From DAINPP01 sp963667315 (GTDB lineage: Bacteria > Thermotogota > Thermotogae > MWEM01), in the NCBI GenBank assembly GCA_963667315.1, contig OY763325.1, positions 2,852,001 to 2,916,000 of the forward strand: a DNA stretch of 64,000 nucleotides. The letters run 5' to 3'. Positions 50,968 to 60,897 of this stretch are shown here, piece after piece. The notes beneath the pieces were generated by a model. The model did no database searches. It was not told where the DNA came from and saw only the letters and a program-made list of their open reading frames with translations. Numbering within the stretch: position 1 is the first letter of the stretch; each line of letters opens with the position of its first letter. The translations under genes and the position numbers were made by a program.

Positions 50968-52770
50968 TCATTCTTTGGTAATAATTGTCATTTCGATATT
51001 TTCGCCCTGTGTTTCATCCGTATCCATGAACAGTGTCAGTTTGTCTCCCGAGATGGTTCTTCTGTTCTCCGGGTCATAAATGTAGACATTATCTGACAAA
51101 ATCAGCTTTTCGCTGTTCCTGGAATAATTGAAGTTCCTGCTCTCCGCTTCCATTGAGCCTTTGGTGATCAGGACTTTCTCGGATTCCGAGACACTGCCTG
51201 TGTACGCTTTCTGCTCCTCGTCGATGGTCAGTGTATCGCATTTGACCAGGATTGTCTCGGTGCCTTCTTTCTGTTCAATCGTTGCGATGACATTCTTTGT
51301 AAGGGTTCCCGCACTTGTGTCCAGGTCAAAGATGAATTCCGTTGATGTGGCTGTTCCCGATTCAAATTCGATATAAACGCCCTGTGTTGCCTGTATTGTA
51401 TCCTGTTCACCATCTGTCTTGTAGATGGTGAAGCGATCGGATACGAGCTTGAGATCTTTTCTGATGATCTCTGAAGGCCCTTTGAATTCATCCCGGTCAT
51501 CCAGCATCTCGAAATCGGCACTTTTCATCTGAATCCGCTCTTTTTCACCATCCGTTGTCTGTTCCTTGACGAGCCGGATATCCGTTCCTTTTATCGAATC
51601 ATCGTTAAGATTCAAGTTTATCGTGCTTCCCCAGATTCTCTGATTGTTGTCGAGATCATCGATATAGGCGGATTCTTTCAGCGTTAATCGTGCATCATCC
51701 GAGGCATAATCAAATGCTTTTGCTTCAGCGAAAAGCGATCCCCTCAACAAACGGACTTTGTCGCTTTCTTCAACGTATCCGCTGTAGAGCTTGTTTTGAC
51801 CGTCGGTTTCAAGGTAATCACAGGTTATGCTGACCTCTGTAGCCCCTTCATCCGGGATGAGCAAGGCATCGACATTTCCCCTGAGGATTCCCCGTTCTGT
51901 TTTTAGGTCATAATTCAGGGTATCACTGGTTGCCTTACCCGTATCGAATTCCACATAGGAGCGTTGTTGTGTGACAACTTTTCGTTCTTCCCCGTTCTCC
52001 TTGTAGATGATGAATTTCGGGGATGAGAGCAGAAAATCTCCTTTTTTTATGGTGGAATAGCTGTTGAATTCAATTCTGTCTTCGAACATTTCAAAATCAT
52101 CAGATTCGAATTCAAGTGCATCATCTTCGGTGTTTGTCTTGTTTTTAATAGAGACGTTTTGACCTTTAATGGTATCATCCGTTAAATTCAGAATAATCAG
52201 ATCACCGGTGATGATCCGGTTGTTTTCCACATCGTCAATATATACGTTTTCATAAAGGGTGAGGCGTTCCGTTTTTTCATTATATTCAAAAGATCTGCTG
52301 GTTGCCTGCATTTCGCCTTTTTTTAGATCTACGAGACCTGTTTCGTTATTCATTCTTCCGGCAAAGAAGTTTCTGTTGTTGTCGATATCGAGTACATCAC
52401 ATTTGACATTGATCGTATCACTGCTGTTCGATGATGTGATAAAAGCCACAACATCTCCCGTCAAATCCCCTTTTTCTTCCTGAAGATCATAGTCCAGCGT
52501 AACAGCGGTGGCCTTACCGGTGTCAAATTCCACATATACCCCTTCGTTTGCATCTATATATCTTTCCACACCATTTTCCAGGGTGATGGTAACTTTATCA
52601 GATTTAAGTAAAAAATTATCTTTACTTATCTCCTTCGCGTTGATAATCTCCATCCTGTCTTCAAATGAATTGAGTATTCCGGCTTTAATATAAAGAGAAT
52701 TTTCTTCGGCGAATATTGAAATGGTCAGCACAGACAAGAGTAAAATAACGAACAGTTTTGATTTTTTCAA
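50968..52770 (-). CDS. Exported OstA/LptA-like protein with three tandem modules
   Basis: A 600-residue protein with a signal peptide (MKKSKLFVILLLSVLTISIFA). The mature part is three repeats of about 190-198 residues. Anchors are YVEFDTGKAT near residue 77, YVEFDTGKAT near 275 and YIEFESGTAT near 466, each followed by similar 'CD.L..D..N..Y.G' and 'L.L.ENVYIDD..N.R...G' strands. The short beta-strand pattern matches the OstA/LptA family, whose members form beta-jellyroll bridges for LPS transport. No LPS genes are visible, so a role in the outer sheath is only an inference. It lies between rseP and gpmA. Confidence 0.75.
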   Translation of the reverse strand: MKKSKLFVILLLSVLTISIFAEENSLYIKAGILNSFEDRMEIINAKEISKDNFLLKSDKVTITLENGVERYIDANEGVYVEFDTGKATAVTLDYDLQEEKGDLTGDVVAFITSSNSSDTINVKCDVLDIDNNRNFFAGRMNNETGLVDLKKGEMQATSRSFEYNEKTERLTLYENVYIDDVENNRIITGDLIILNLTDDTIKGQNVSIKNKTNTEDDALEFESDDFEMFEDRIEFNSYSTIKKGDFLLSSPKFIIYKENGEERKVVTQQRSYVEFDTGKATSDTLNYDLKTERGILRGNVDALLIPDEGATEVSITCDYLETDGQNKLYSGYVEESDKVRLLRGSLFAEAKAFDYASDDARLTLKESAYIDDLDNNQRIWGSTINLNLNDDSIKGTDIRLVKEQTTDGEKERIQMKSADFEMLDDRDEFKGPSEIIRKDLKLVSDRFTIYKTDGEQDTIQATQGVYIEFESGTATSTEFIFDLDTSAGTLTKNVIATIEQKEGTETILVKCDTLTIDEEQKAYTGSVSESEKVLITKGSMEAESRNFNYSRNSEKLILSDNVYIYDPENRRTISGDKLTLFMDTDETQGENIEMTIITKE

Positions 52771-52781
52771 TGTAAATCCCC

Positions 52782-54320
52782 CTATCCCATGAAGCGTAAG
52801 ATGTCAAAATATGTTACATATACAGCCAGACCCATGATAAAGAAAAAACCAATCGTGTGAATATAGCCTTCAATCATCGGATTGACTCTTCTTCTTATCA
52901 GCATTTCAATCAGATTAAAGACAATTCTTCCGCCATCGAGTGCCGGAAGCGGTATCAGATTAATTATACCAAGATTTAATGTGATTAATGCAAACACGAG
53001 GACGAGAGACTCAAAACCCGCTTCAGTTGCCTGTCCTATTATGTTAATGATCCCGACGGGACCGGAGAATTCCGATACTTTTTGTTCACCGGTAAAGATG
53101 TTTCCGATGATCTGCCCCATTCTTCTGAGCAGATTGTTTCCCCAGGAAAAGCCCCATCCGATAGCGGTAAAGGGATTAGCCGTTCTCAGATTTTCGACAG
53201 GTGGCATAAAGTAACAGGCACCGAGTGAGGTGAGGAATTCATCACGCGGCATCTCCATTTCCACGATTTCATCGCCTCTTTTGACGGAGACGGTCATCAA
53301 ATTGAGACTTTTCATCTTTGCGTATTCAAGGATCTGCGTTCCCCTTATTTCAATGTAATGATAGTCTGTGGTCTTGTCAGCCGGGAAATCCATGATTCTC
53401 AGCATTGTGATGATGTCGTTTCCGGATGAAACTGTTTTTCCGTTGATGGCAATGATCTCATCACCGTCAGCAAACGGAGCGATTGCCTTTTTGATTCTGT
53501 TGGATAATGTTGCGAATGTGATGCCGATGGCCTTTCTTGCCTGAATCTTCTGAAAGCCTGACAATGTTCCGTTTAGAATGTTGCCGTCCGAAAGCTTTAT
53601 TGCCACCTCTTTCTCCGTATAATCGGAGAGTTTTATCTCGGCAAGTGGAATACCGTTGACGGTTGTCACATTTTCCAGAAGAATATTTGAAGGCTGATCA
53701 TTTCCCTTCAAAATGATATTGTACTGTTCGGGGAACATCGCAGGTGTAACGGCTACAGCGATATCTTCGCCGTTTCTGTTTACTGTCAGATCTACAGCCC
53801 CTTCGGTTTTCTTTATCGTGTCTGATAGTTCATTGAGATCGAACAAGATCCTGCCGTTCATAGCGGAGATGATGTCCTCATCTCTCATACCAGCTTCATA
53901 AGCGGGAGAAGTCAGATCCACGGAGTCGATGCCAACCTGTGGGATCCCCCAGAAGAGTGCAACGACCGCCAGCATCAGATAACCCGCAAGAATAGAGAAT
54001 GCCGGACCGGCGAGTGCGATGAAGAAACGTTGCCATGCTGGTTTAGAGTAGTACAGATGGCTTTTTTTATCGGCGTAGACAGAGTCATCCACCTCTGTCG
54101 GATCTTCCCCGTCCATCTTGACGTATCCGCCAAGCGGAAACCATTTGATGAGAAAGTCCATTCCCGATTTCAATTTTTTTCTGTACATTACAGGACCAAA
54201 GCCGATGGCGAATTCAAGCACTCTGACTTTAAAGAGTCTTGCGAACAGAAAGTGTCCCAGTTCATGAACCATGACGATGGCTGTAAATATCAATATAAAC
54301 ATGATGATCGTTAAAATCAT
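52782..54320 (-). CDS. rseP: RseP-type site-2 metalloprotease (M50)
   Basis: An intramembrane zinc protease. The 512-residue protein has the HELGH site in TM1 (IVMVHELGHFLFARLFKV), GGYVKMDGEDP and the third-ligand LPALDGGRIVF in a C-terminal helix. Two PDZ-like regions (about 115-195 and 260-350) lie between, more than the minimum for the family. It typically cleaves anti-sigma factors or signal-peptide remnants. AAGGGTG precedes the ATG. Confidence 0.93.
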   Translation of the reverse strand: MILTIIMFILIFTAIVMVHELGHFLFARLFKVRVLEFAIGFGPVMYRKKLKSGMDFLIKWFPLGGYVKMDGEDPTEVDDSVYADKKSHLYYSKPAWQRFFIALAGPAFSILAGYLMLAVVALFWGIPQVGIDSVDLTSPAYEAGMRDEDIISAMNGRILFDLNELSDTIKKTEGAVDLTVNRNGEDIAVAVTPAMFPEQYNIILKGNDQPSNILLENVTTVNGIPLAEIKLSDYTEKEVAIKLSDGNILNGTLSGFQKIQARKAIGITFATLSNRIKKAIAPFADGDEIIAINGKTVSSGNDIITMLRIMDFPADKTTDYHYIEIRGTQILEYAKMKSLNLMTVSVKRGDEIVEMEMPRDEFLTSLGACYFMPPVENLRTANPFTAIGWGFSWGNNLLRRMGQIIGNIFTGEQKVSEFSGPVGIINIIGQATEAGFESLVLVFALITLNLGIINLIPLPALDGGRIVFNLIEMLIRRRVNPMIEGYIHTIGFFFIMGLAVYVTYFDILRFMG

Positions 54321-54374
54321 TCTTTCACACCCTTACTTCAAGGGTAATTCGTGAACTACCCCTGCAATTTTCAT

Positions 54375-55451
54375 TTATTTTGCACTTTCCTCGAGTTTAT
54401 CTTTTATATCCTCAGCCTTCAGAAAATCCAGCATATCCTGGATGGTTCCCTCCATATAATAGGTCAGCTGATAGGTTGTGAACCCAACCCTGTGATCGGT
54501 AATCCTTCCCTGCGGATAATTATAGGTTCTGATCTTTTCACTTCTGTCACCGGTTCCGATGAGCGATAAACGTTTTGAAGACTGTGAGCCCAATTCCTTC
54601 TGTCTCTCTACTTCATACAGTTTTGATTTGAGAACACCCATTGCCGAATCTTTGTTCTGATGCTGAGACCGCTGATTCTGACACGTTACAACGATACCGC
54701 TGGGAAGATGTGTGATTCTTACGGCGGATTCGGTTCTGTTGACGTGCTGACCACCGGCACCGGATGCCCTGTAAACATCTATCCTCAAATCCTCCGGATT
54801 AATCTTCACTTCGATGTTTTTAGTGATTTCGGGGAGAACAACGACCGATACGGAAGAAGTATGAATCCTTCCTCCGGCTTCAGTTGCAGGCACTCTCTGA
54901 ACGCGATGAACCCCGCCCTCGTATTTGAAAGCTCCGAAAGAACCTTTCCCCTTTATCTTGAATATGATTTCCTTGAAGCCTCCGATGGGAGTAGGAGTTT
55001 CTTCGATAATCTCCGTCTTCCAGTTCTGGCTGTCCGCATATTTCGTGTACATCTTGAACAGGTCTCCAACGAACAGGGCGGCTTCATCCCCACCCGTTCC
55101 GGCTCTTATTTCAAAGATGGCATTATTATCATCCGCCGGATCGGGCGGAATAAGCAGCGATAAGAGTTCCAAGTCCAATTTTTCTGTTTTTTCTCTTAAC
55201 CCCGGAAGCTCTACTTCGGCCATCTCTTTCAGTTCATCATCCTCCGAATGTTCATAGCTTTCATATTCTGCAATTTCCCCCTGAACAGCGATGAATTCTT
55301 CGGCTTTTTCCCTGAATGTATCAAGATAAGCCCTTTCCTTGACCAATTCCTGATAACGATCCATATCGCTCAACGCATCCGGTTGCGCGATCAGATCATT
55401 TATTTCAGCGAGTCTTTTTAATCTTACATCTATCTGTTTTTTCTCAATCAA
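54375..55451 (-). CDS. prfA: Peptide chain release factor 1
   Basis: Terminates translation at UAA and UAG. The 358-residue protein carries the GGQ peptidyl-hydrolysis loop in ASGAGGQHVNRTESAVRITH and the acidic IRAGTGGDEAALF block. VPATEAGGRIHTS occupies the position of the stop-codon-recognition (PxT) loop. It starts at TTG 55451 five bases after GGAGGT. A weak inverted repeat (about 54340-54362) lies between it and rseP. Confidence 0.95.
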   Translation of the reverse strand: MIEKKQIDVRLKRLAEINDLIAQPDALSDMDRYQELVKERAYLDTFREKAEEFIAVQGEIAEYESYEHSEDDELKEMAEVELPGLREKTEKLDLELLSLLIPPDPADDNNAIFEIRAGTGGDEAALFVGDLFKMYTKYADSQNWKTEIIEETPTPIGGFKEIIFKIKGKGSFGAFKYEGGVHRVQRVPATEAGGRIHTSSVSVVVLPEITKNIEVKINPEDLRIDVYRASGAGGQHVNRTESAVRITHLPSGIVVTCQNQRSQHQNKDSAMGVLKSKLYEVERQKELGSQSSKRLSLIGTGDRSEKIRTYNYPQGRITDHRVGFTTYQLTYYMEGTIQDMLDFLKAEDIKDKLEESAK

Positions 55452-55478
55452 AACAAACCTCCTGTATTTCTGTTTCCG

Positions 55479-56831
55479 TTATCTTACGGTTAATAAAGTA
55501 CCTTCACAGGCTTCAAGATGTATATGCACCATATTATCCTCAATTTCAAGGAATTGATTGAATTCCTCATAATAGCCATCCAATTTTCTCTTTACCCTGT
55601 TATATTTCTTCAGATTCAAGGAATCCAGATCTATTGTCACCCAATGATCGGAAAGGTTGTCTGTGTTAATCAAAACCACGATAGCTGCATCATCCGTCTT
55701 TTCCTTGAAAGCATACGAAATGATCCTTTCAGAATTTGCCACAGGGACTTTAAACATCTTTTCCTTTAGAAGGAACGTGTTGTATTTGTTTTTTAATGCA
55801 CATAATTGCCTGATATGATAATAAAAAGAACTATCCGCTTCATTCCAGTCATTCGAGGGACAACCAAAATTGAAGAAAGTACCGATACTTGGAATGATAT
55901 TTGGGCCGAACATGCTGCTGAAAACAGCTCTTTTCTTACATTCGAATCCTACGGTATCAATCTCTTCGGTGTTTTTAAAGCCAATAATCGTCGGTATCTT
56001 TCGTTTCATCGCCTCTTTTCGGAAGAATGAATAATTCTTGTTTTCCATCAAAATATTTGAGATACTGGAATGATATCCCTGAAAACCGAGTTGTTTTAAT
56101 ATCGTTGTATCGACCTGTTTTTCGGAGGAAAAAATAAACGTGAAAGCGTTGTCGAACTGTTTGATTCTTCCGATTATCGGTGATAAACGGCTCAAGTCTG
56201 CATCTTCATTTAATTTCAGGATAACACCGTCCAGAGAATATATCTCACTGAAAACCAGGAACTTTTTCTCAAGATAATCCCATCGCGGATTTTCTGAAAT
56301 ACCGCTTAAATCTATTTCTGTGATCAAATTTAAGTTCATGAGATGCGCAGCTTCGATAAAGGCTTCAAACTGTTCGTTCGGTGTTATCTCATCGATCAGC
56401 GTGTCATGAAGCGGCATCAGGTCATCCAACTTATCTTCTATGTACAATGTGTTATAGCCAGTTTCCTTGATGAAAGGCAAAATCGCCATCGCTTTTAAAA
56501 AAGTTCCGTTATTTGACCAGGCAGCGGTTTTTTGTCTTCGGGTATTCCAGAATCCTTTATGATTATAAAAAAGATCCTCTTTTATGTTCATGTTGAAAAT
56601 CAGTGCCTCACTGATCCATTTGCTGTTGTTGAGCGTTTTTTCAGGTACTTCAAATTCAAATACGCGTCTTATGGATTTGAAATAATACTCAAATGGATTG
56701 ACAAATAGCCTTTTTCCATCAGCGATTTCAAGTTTTTTTAAACCGTCAACTTCCATTGCCTTTGGAATGCAATAATTCAATTTCCCCGTATTTATCTTTT
56801 GTTCCATTGCTTTTATCAGATCGAACAGCAA
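55479..56831 (-). CDS. Degenerate alpha-amylase-superfamily-like protein (putative pseudoenzyme)
   Basis: A 450-residue soluble protein. The order of segments resembles a GH13 barrel: GTFLKAMAILPFIKETGYNT (strand 2-like), LNLITEIDLSG where active enzymes have DvV.NH, YSLDGVILKLNED where they have GfRlD, and FTFIFSSEKQ where the acid/base Glu lies. A C-terminal AIVVLINTDNLSDHWVTIDL sheet is typical. The catalytic Asp position reads Leu/Lys and the Glu position Ser, so hydrolysis looks unlikely. The family call is tentative; a binding or regulatory role is inference. It lies between the methylase and prfA genes. Confidence 0.5.
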   Translation of the reverse strand: MLFDLIKAMEQKINTGKLNYCIPKAMEVDGLKKLEIADGKRLFVNPFEYYFKSIRRVFEFEVPEKTLNNSKWISEALIFNMNIKEDLFYNHKGFWNTRRQKTAAWSNNGTFLKAMAILPFIKETGYNTLYIEDKLDDLMPLHDTLIDEITPNEQFEAFIEAAHLMNLNLITEIDLSGISENPRWDYLEKKFLVFSEIYSLDGVILKLNEDADLSRLSPIIGRIKQFDNAFTFIFSSEKQVDTTILKQLGFQGYHSSISNILMENKNYSFFRKEAMKRKIPTIIGFKNTEEIDTVGFECKKRAVFSSMFGPNIIPSIGTFFNFGCPSNDWNEADSSFYYHIRQLCALKNKYNTFLLKEKMFKVPVANSERIISYAFKEKTDDAAIVVLINTDNLSDHWVTIDLDSLNLKKYNRVKRKLDGYYEEFNQFLEIEDNMVHIHLEACEGTLLTVR

Positions 56832-56842
56832 AAATAATCACC

Positions 56843-58021
56843 TTAAATTTTATCTATATATACCCAGAGACATTTTAAATACAATGATTCAGGTATCTGA
56901 ATCATCCACGGATGATCCGGAGATTGTAAACCGATTCCTATAGCGGTTGCAATAAGATCGTTTTGGGCACAGGCTCTCCGGAGCGATTCTTCAAGATCAT
57001 TCAGGTCTATATGATAGGCACAGCTGCAAACACCAAGGATTCCGGGCAGCTGAAGAAACTGTAATGATTTGTTGATTAATTCGGTAAATTTTCTCTTTCC
57101 ATAATGCTTTTCCTTTTTATCCTTTACCAGTGAAGGCGGATCCAGTACGATGAGACTGTATTCCTTTTTCAATGTCTCCAGTTCAAAGATATCTGCACTG
57201 AAGAATTTGCATTTATCCGAGAGACCGTTGAGGCTTGCGTTTTCTTTTGCCGTTGTGATATCAAAGTCAGATTTGTCGACCCCGACGGTATGCATCCCGG
57301 TTGATGCCATTGCAAAGGAAAATGAGCCTGTATATGAGAAAAGATCCAATCCTTTTTTATCTTTCAAATCGTAATCGTGAATGATTTTCTTGATATAGTC
57401 CCTGTTTTCTCTCTGATCGAGAAAAAATCCGGTTTTCTGACCGGACGGGATAGATACTTTGTATTTTATTCCGAGTTCATCAATGATCAGCTCATTGGGG
57501 ACATCCCCCCAAATGACGCCCTTGTTCTTTTTTAAAGAATACTCCGGGGAGGATTCAAAATCACTTCTTTCGTAGATGCCCGTAATGCAGTCTTTAAACT
57601 CACTCAACAACCCTTCTAAGAGAAAAGATTTATACTTCTCCCAAACGATATGTCTGATCTGAAGTACCAGGATATCCTTGAATTTATCGACGATGATCCC
57701 CGGAAGAAAATCTGATTCGGCGTTGATAACGCGATAACAGTCAGAAGTGAAAAAGCGGCTCCTTTTTCGGTTCGCTCTTGAAATCTTGTCACTAAAAAAC
57801 GTTGCGTTAACCTCAACAGCGGTATTGGAAATCAGTCTGAAGGATTTGTTTGATTTCCGGTTAAAAAGACCCGTGCCGAGGAATTCATCCTCAGCGGAAA
57901 AAAGGTTGGCGATACCAAAATCGCCATCCCCTATGATCTCTTTTATCTCATCTCTGAACAGGTTGGGATAAAAGTTTTTAATCTTTTTCGCCTTCCCTCT
58001 TTTTGCTTTGACGATAAACAT
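56843..58021 (-). CDS. RlmI-like class I rRNA methyltransferase
   Basis: A 392-residue SAM-dependent methylase with an N-terminal PUA-like domain (about 1-75), a middle domain (GIIVDKF, SGQKTGFFLDQRENRDYI) and a Rossmann domain. That domain has motif I KKGLDLFSYTGSFSFAMAS and catalytic-site VLDPPSLVKDK. RlmI-type enzymes make 5-methylcytosine in 23S rRNA, but the exact site here is not certain. It shares one base with the PNP stop (TAATG). Confidence 0.88.
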   Translation of the reverse strand: MFIVKAKRGKAKKIKNFYPNLFRDEIKEIIGDGDFGIANLFSAEDEFLGTGLFNRKSNKSFRLISNTAVEVNATFFSDKISRANRKRSRFFTSDCYRVINAESDFLPGIIVDKFKDILVLQIRHIVWEKYKSFLLEGLLSEFKDCITGIYERSDFESSPEYSLKKNKGVIWGDVPNELIIDELGIKYKVSIPSGQKTGFFLDQRENRDYIKKIIHDYDLKDKKGLDLFSYTGSFSFAMASTGMHTVGVDKSDFDITTAKENASLNGLSDKCKFFSADIFELETLKKEYSLIVLDPPSLVKDKKEKHYGKRKFTELINKSLQFLQLPGILGVCSCAYHIDLNDLEESLRRACAQNDLIATAIGIGLQSPDHPWMIQIPESLYLKCLWVYIDKI

Positions 58022-58851
58022 TACAGTTCTTCCACGATAACCCTTACGAGCGATTCAAATTTCTGCTTGACCCTGTTGGCAGTCTCCATGACTTCCTGAT
58101 GGGTCAATTTCTGTGGCAGGACACCGGCTGCCATGTTTGTGATACAGGACACACCGAATATCTTCATGCCGCAATGCCTTGCCGCAATGATTTCAGGAAC
58201 CGTTGACATCCCGACCATATCCGCTCCGAGTGTTCTGAAAGCCCTTATTTCTGCAGGGGTTTCGTAATTTGGACCAAGACAGAAGATATAAATACCCGTC
58301 TTTAATTCTTTATTCTTTTCTTCCATCCTTTTATTAACGCGGTTAAACCATTCTTCGTCGAGTATGGAGGACATATCCGGGAATCTCGGGCCAACTTCGT
58401 CATCGTTGGGTCCGATAAGGGGATTTTTAAAAGCCATATTGATGATGTCTTTGATAACGATAAGCGATCCGGCCTTGTTTGAGAGGTTGATCCCACCTGC
58501 TGCGTTTGTGAGAACGACCCCTTCAACACCCATGTGATTCATCAGATAAATGGGAAACACCGTCTCTGAAAGGGGATACCCTTCATATGCGTGGAATCTT
58601 CCCTGCATGACGACAGCGTCTACACCCTGAAACTTTCCGAAAACGAGTTGTCCCACATGGCCAATAGCGGTTGAAGAAAGGAAATGAGGAATCTCTTCAT
58701 AGGGTATTGCCGTTCTTTCTTCAAAATAATCTGCAAGGTATCCGAGACCTGACCCGAGAATCAAACCGACTTTTGGTTGTGGTTTGTTTCCGAGTTTATT
58801 CTCAATATAATTCATGGATTCTGTTAACTTTTCTGATAAAGACACTTTCAT
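58021..58851 (-). CDS. Purine nucleoside phosphorylase
   Basis: Phosphorolysis of guanosine/inosine-type nucleosides. The 276-residue trimeric-type enzyme shows ILGSGLGYLADYF, the phosphate-binding RFHAYEGYPL, LTNAAGGIN and LGPNYETPAEIRAFRTLGAD with the base-recognition Glu, and VPEIIAARHCGM. The start is uncertain: ATG 58851 is used, though GTG 58845 lies 8 bases after AAGGAG and may be real. It is the first gene of an operon running to gpmA. Confidence 0.93.
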   Translation of the reverse strand: MKVSLSEKLTESMNYIENKLGNKPQPKVGLILGSGLGYLADYFEERTAIPYEEIPHFLSSTAIGHVGQLVFGKFQGVDAVVMQGRFHAYEGYPLSETVFPIYLMNHMGVEGVVLTNAAGGINLSNKAGSLIVIKDIINMAFKNPLIGPNDDEVGPRFPDMSSILDEEWFNRVNKRMEEKNKELKTGIYIFCLGPNYETPAEIRAFRTLGADMVGMSTVPEIIAARHCGMKIFGVSCITNMAAGVLPQKLTHQEVMETANRVKQKFESLVRVIVEEL

Positions 58852-58884
58852 CACTCCTTAATAAATAGCTGATAATACCAGTAA

Positions 58885-58893
58885 AGTATACCA
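58885..58893 (-). promoter_or_regulatory. Extended -10 promoter for the PNP-gpmA operon
   Basis: Minus strand TGG-TATACT about 35 bases before the PNP start; only a weak -35 (AAGTGA, 18-base spacing). The same TGGTATACT occurs before the DtxR-type gene at 16335-16343. Confidence 0.5.
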
Positions 58894-58937
58894 TAAAGAC
58901 AGAATATATCACTTGTGTTCCTTAATGAAGTGCAGTG

Positions 58938-58946
58938 TGATATAAT
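58938..58946 (+). promoter_or_regulatory. Extended -10 promoter for the lipoprotein-protease pair
   Basis: TGA-TATAAT at 58938-58946 with a poor -35 (TTCCTT at 58918-58923, 17-base spacing). It gives a leader of about 110 bases before the ATG at 59061. Confidence 0.5.
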
Positions 58947-59060
58947 ACATAAGGTTATAGCTGTAGCCATTTTATATTAAACTTTAGTCGGAATAATTTT
59001 CAATACAAGGAAGAATTTTCTGTGATAACGTTTCTTTTATCTTATATGGGAGGTGTATCA

Positions 59061-60884
59061 ATGAAAAAAAGTTTGTTTTTTTCAGTAATTGTTTTACTCG
59101 TCGCAATGGTTTTTGTATCATGTACAAACTTTGTAACCCCAGATGATGTGCTTTATTTTCTGATTACGAATTACAATGCCGGACCCGGTGTTGAAGGTGC
59201 GTTGGTTAAAGTTTATGAACATGGTACGGACAACCTTATCGGAACTGCGATTTCAGTTGCCGAGGGGGCAGTTGAGGTGGGGATTTCAGATATCCCTGAG
59301 AAAATTGATATCAAGGTTACAAAACAGGGACATGCAAGAAGTCTCGTTGAAGGTCTTAAGACGGTTGATGCGCATAAGTTTTTCAACATCATTCTTATGA
59401 CGGCTCAGTTGAATTCAGATCCGACTACGGAAATTGATCCAACAGTTATTTTAACCTTTACAACGGGAGTTGGTGCGTCATCAAGAGCGCCTCTGGACAT
59501 CACGGAGCCGATAACGGGACCCTTCAATGTGAATGTTACCGTTAATGCTCAGAATCACATGAATGCCATCTACGAACCGCTTCTCGGTAGAATTGCAGGA
59601 GCCGGTCTCGTAACTTCCGACAGACAGTTTGTTGGAGAGTCCACAACGGCAGACTTTGCCATTTCGCCAACGGGGCATGATGGTGAAGTTGCGCTTTACA
59701 CAACGATCTATGATCAGAACAAAAACAGGGTACTCAAGGTAGAATATCTTGAGATTGAAGCCACTGATCCAGGCAGTGTCGTGATGTACCAGCCCTGGTC
59801 CATGGCAGACTTTACAGAATGGTATTATATGGATCCAACTATGACACCGATTCAGAACATTTGGACCTATACGAGAAGAAGGGGAATTGCCCTGAATGTA
59901 GATCCGAGAAATGCAGACAATTCCGCTTTAACGACGGAAGCCGCCAGAGCAAATCCTGAATTACTGAAATCGGAACTTCTTGAGGGGAATACCGGCAGCA
60001 GACTTGCCCCGGATCTCGGGAACCTCTGGACACATCTTTACTGGGCAGATTGGGCCAGTCTTGATGCAAATGCAACAGTTCCTTTCGACAGACCGGACGG
60101 ATATAATCTTTACAGATCACTCGACGGTGTGACATATGAAAAATTTGCTTTCATCGGGGACGATTTTGTTTCCGGTATCGCAGATGATCTGGCATTCTTT
60201 ACCTTTTTAGGCTATACGCCGGAGTTCATCATTGATTACTTTGGTCTGGCAAGTTATAAAGATCCTTCAGCATTCCTGCACCCAGGAGTAGAGATGTATT
60301 ATCAGGTTTCCTCGGTATACGGAACACTTGAATCCACACCGACTGATCTCGGATCGGTCGTTCCGCTTGATTCCTTCAACATCGAACTTCAGGAACCTGC
60401 AAACGAAGCCGTTGAAGCGTCGCTCAACCCCAATTTCAGATGGAGACCGACTACCACACTTTCCTCAAGTGAAGGGTCACCCATCTACAATTATCAGCTC
60501 TTTATCTATGACTGGATACAGGCGGACAACGGAACAATCGTTCCCGTTGATGTAAATGATGAATTCATCACATTCACGTCAGATTCAGCCGGACCGATCG
60601 TAGCTGGATTCACAGGAGAGGGGACCAATACAGCATGGGATTGCACATGGAAATGGTACAGCCCTTATGCAGGAACCGTAGATACATATTATGGCGCAAG
60701 CCTTGAGCCGAACAAATCCTATGAATGGGGCATCAACTATGCATACGCACTTGTAGCAGATGCGGACAGCAGAGCCTATTCAATCTCATCCGATTTCAGG
60801 TACAGAGATACGGGATTCGGACTTGATCCGGCAGAATGTATGGAACCTGACCTCCATGCAGACTTCACCACAGGTGCACAATAA
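59061..60884 (+). CDS. Large exported lipoprotein of unknown function
   Basis: A 607-residue protein. The signal peptide MKKSLFFSVIVLLVAMVFVS is followed by Cys, a lipobox (VFVSC). An N-terminal carboxypeptidase-regulatory-like sandwich is suggested by GVEGALVKVYEHGTDNLIG and KIDIKVTKQGHA. Later RPDGYNLYRSLDGVTYEKFA and FNIELQEPANEAVEASLNPN resemble fibronectin-type III-like surface modules. No catalytic motif is seen. ATG 59061 follows GGGAGGTG. The protease gene begins 13 bases after its stop, so the two are probably co-expressed at the cell surface. Confidence 0.75.
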   Translation: MKKSLFFSVIVLLVAMVFVSCTNFVTPDDVLYFLITNYNAGPGVEGALVKVYEHGTDNLIGTAISVAEGAVEVGISDIPEKIDIKVTKQGHARSLVEGLKTVDAHKFFNIILMTAQLNSDPTTEIDPTVILTFTTGVGASSRAPLDITEPITGPFNVNVTVNAQNHMNAIYEPLLGRIAGAGLVTSDRQFVGESTTADFAISPTGHDGEVALYTTIYDQNKNRVLKVEYLEIEATDPGSVVMYQPWSMADFTEWYYMDPTMTPIQNIWTYTRRRGIALNVDPRNADNSALTTEAARANPELLKSELLEGNTGSRLAPDLGNLWTHLYWADWASLDANATVPFDRPDGYNLYRSLDGVTYEKFAFIGDDFVSGIADDLAFFTFLGYTPEFIIDYFGLASYKDPSAFLHPGVEMYYQVSSVYGTLESTPTDLGSVVPLDSFNIELQEPANEAVEASLNPNFRWRPTTTLSSSEGSPIYNYQLFIYDWIQADNGTIVPVDVNDEFITFTSDSAGPIVAGFTGEGTNTAWDCTWKWYSPYAGTVDTYYGASLEPNKSYEWGINYAYALVADADSRAYSISSDFRYRDTGFGLDPAECMEPDLHADFTTGAQ

Positions 60885-60897
60885 GGGGGGTGTGAAT

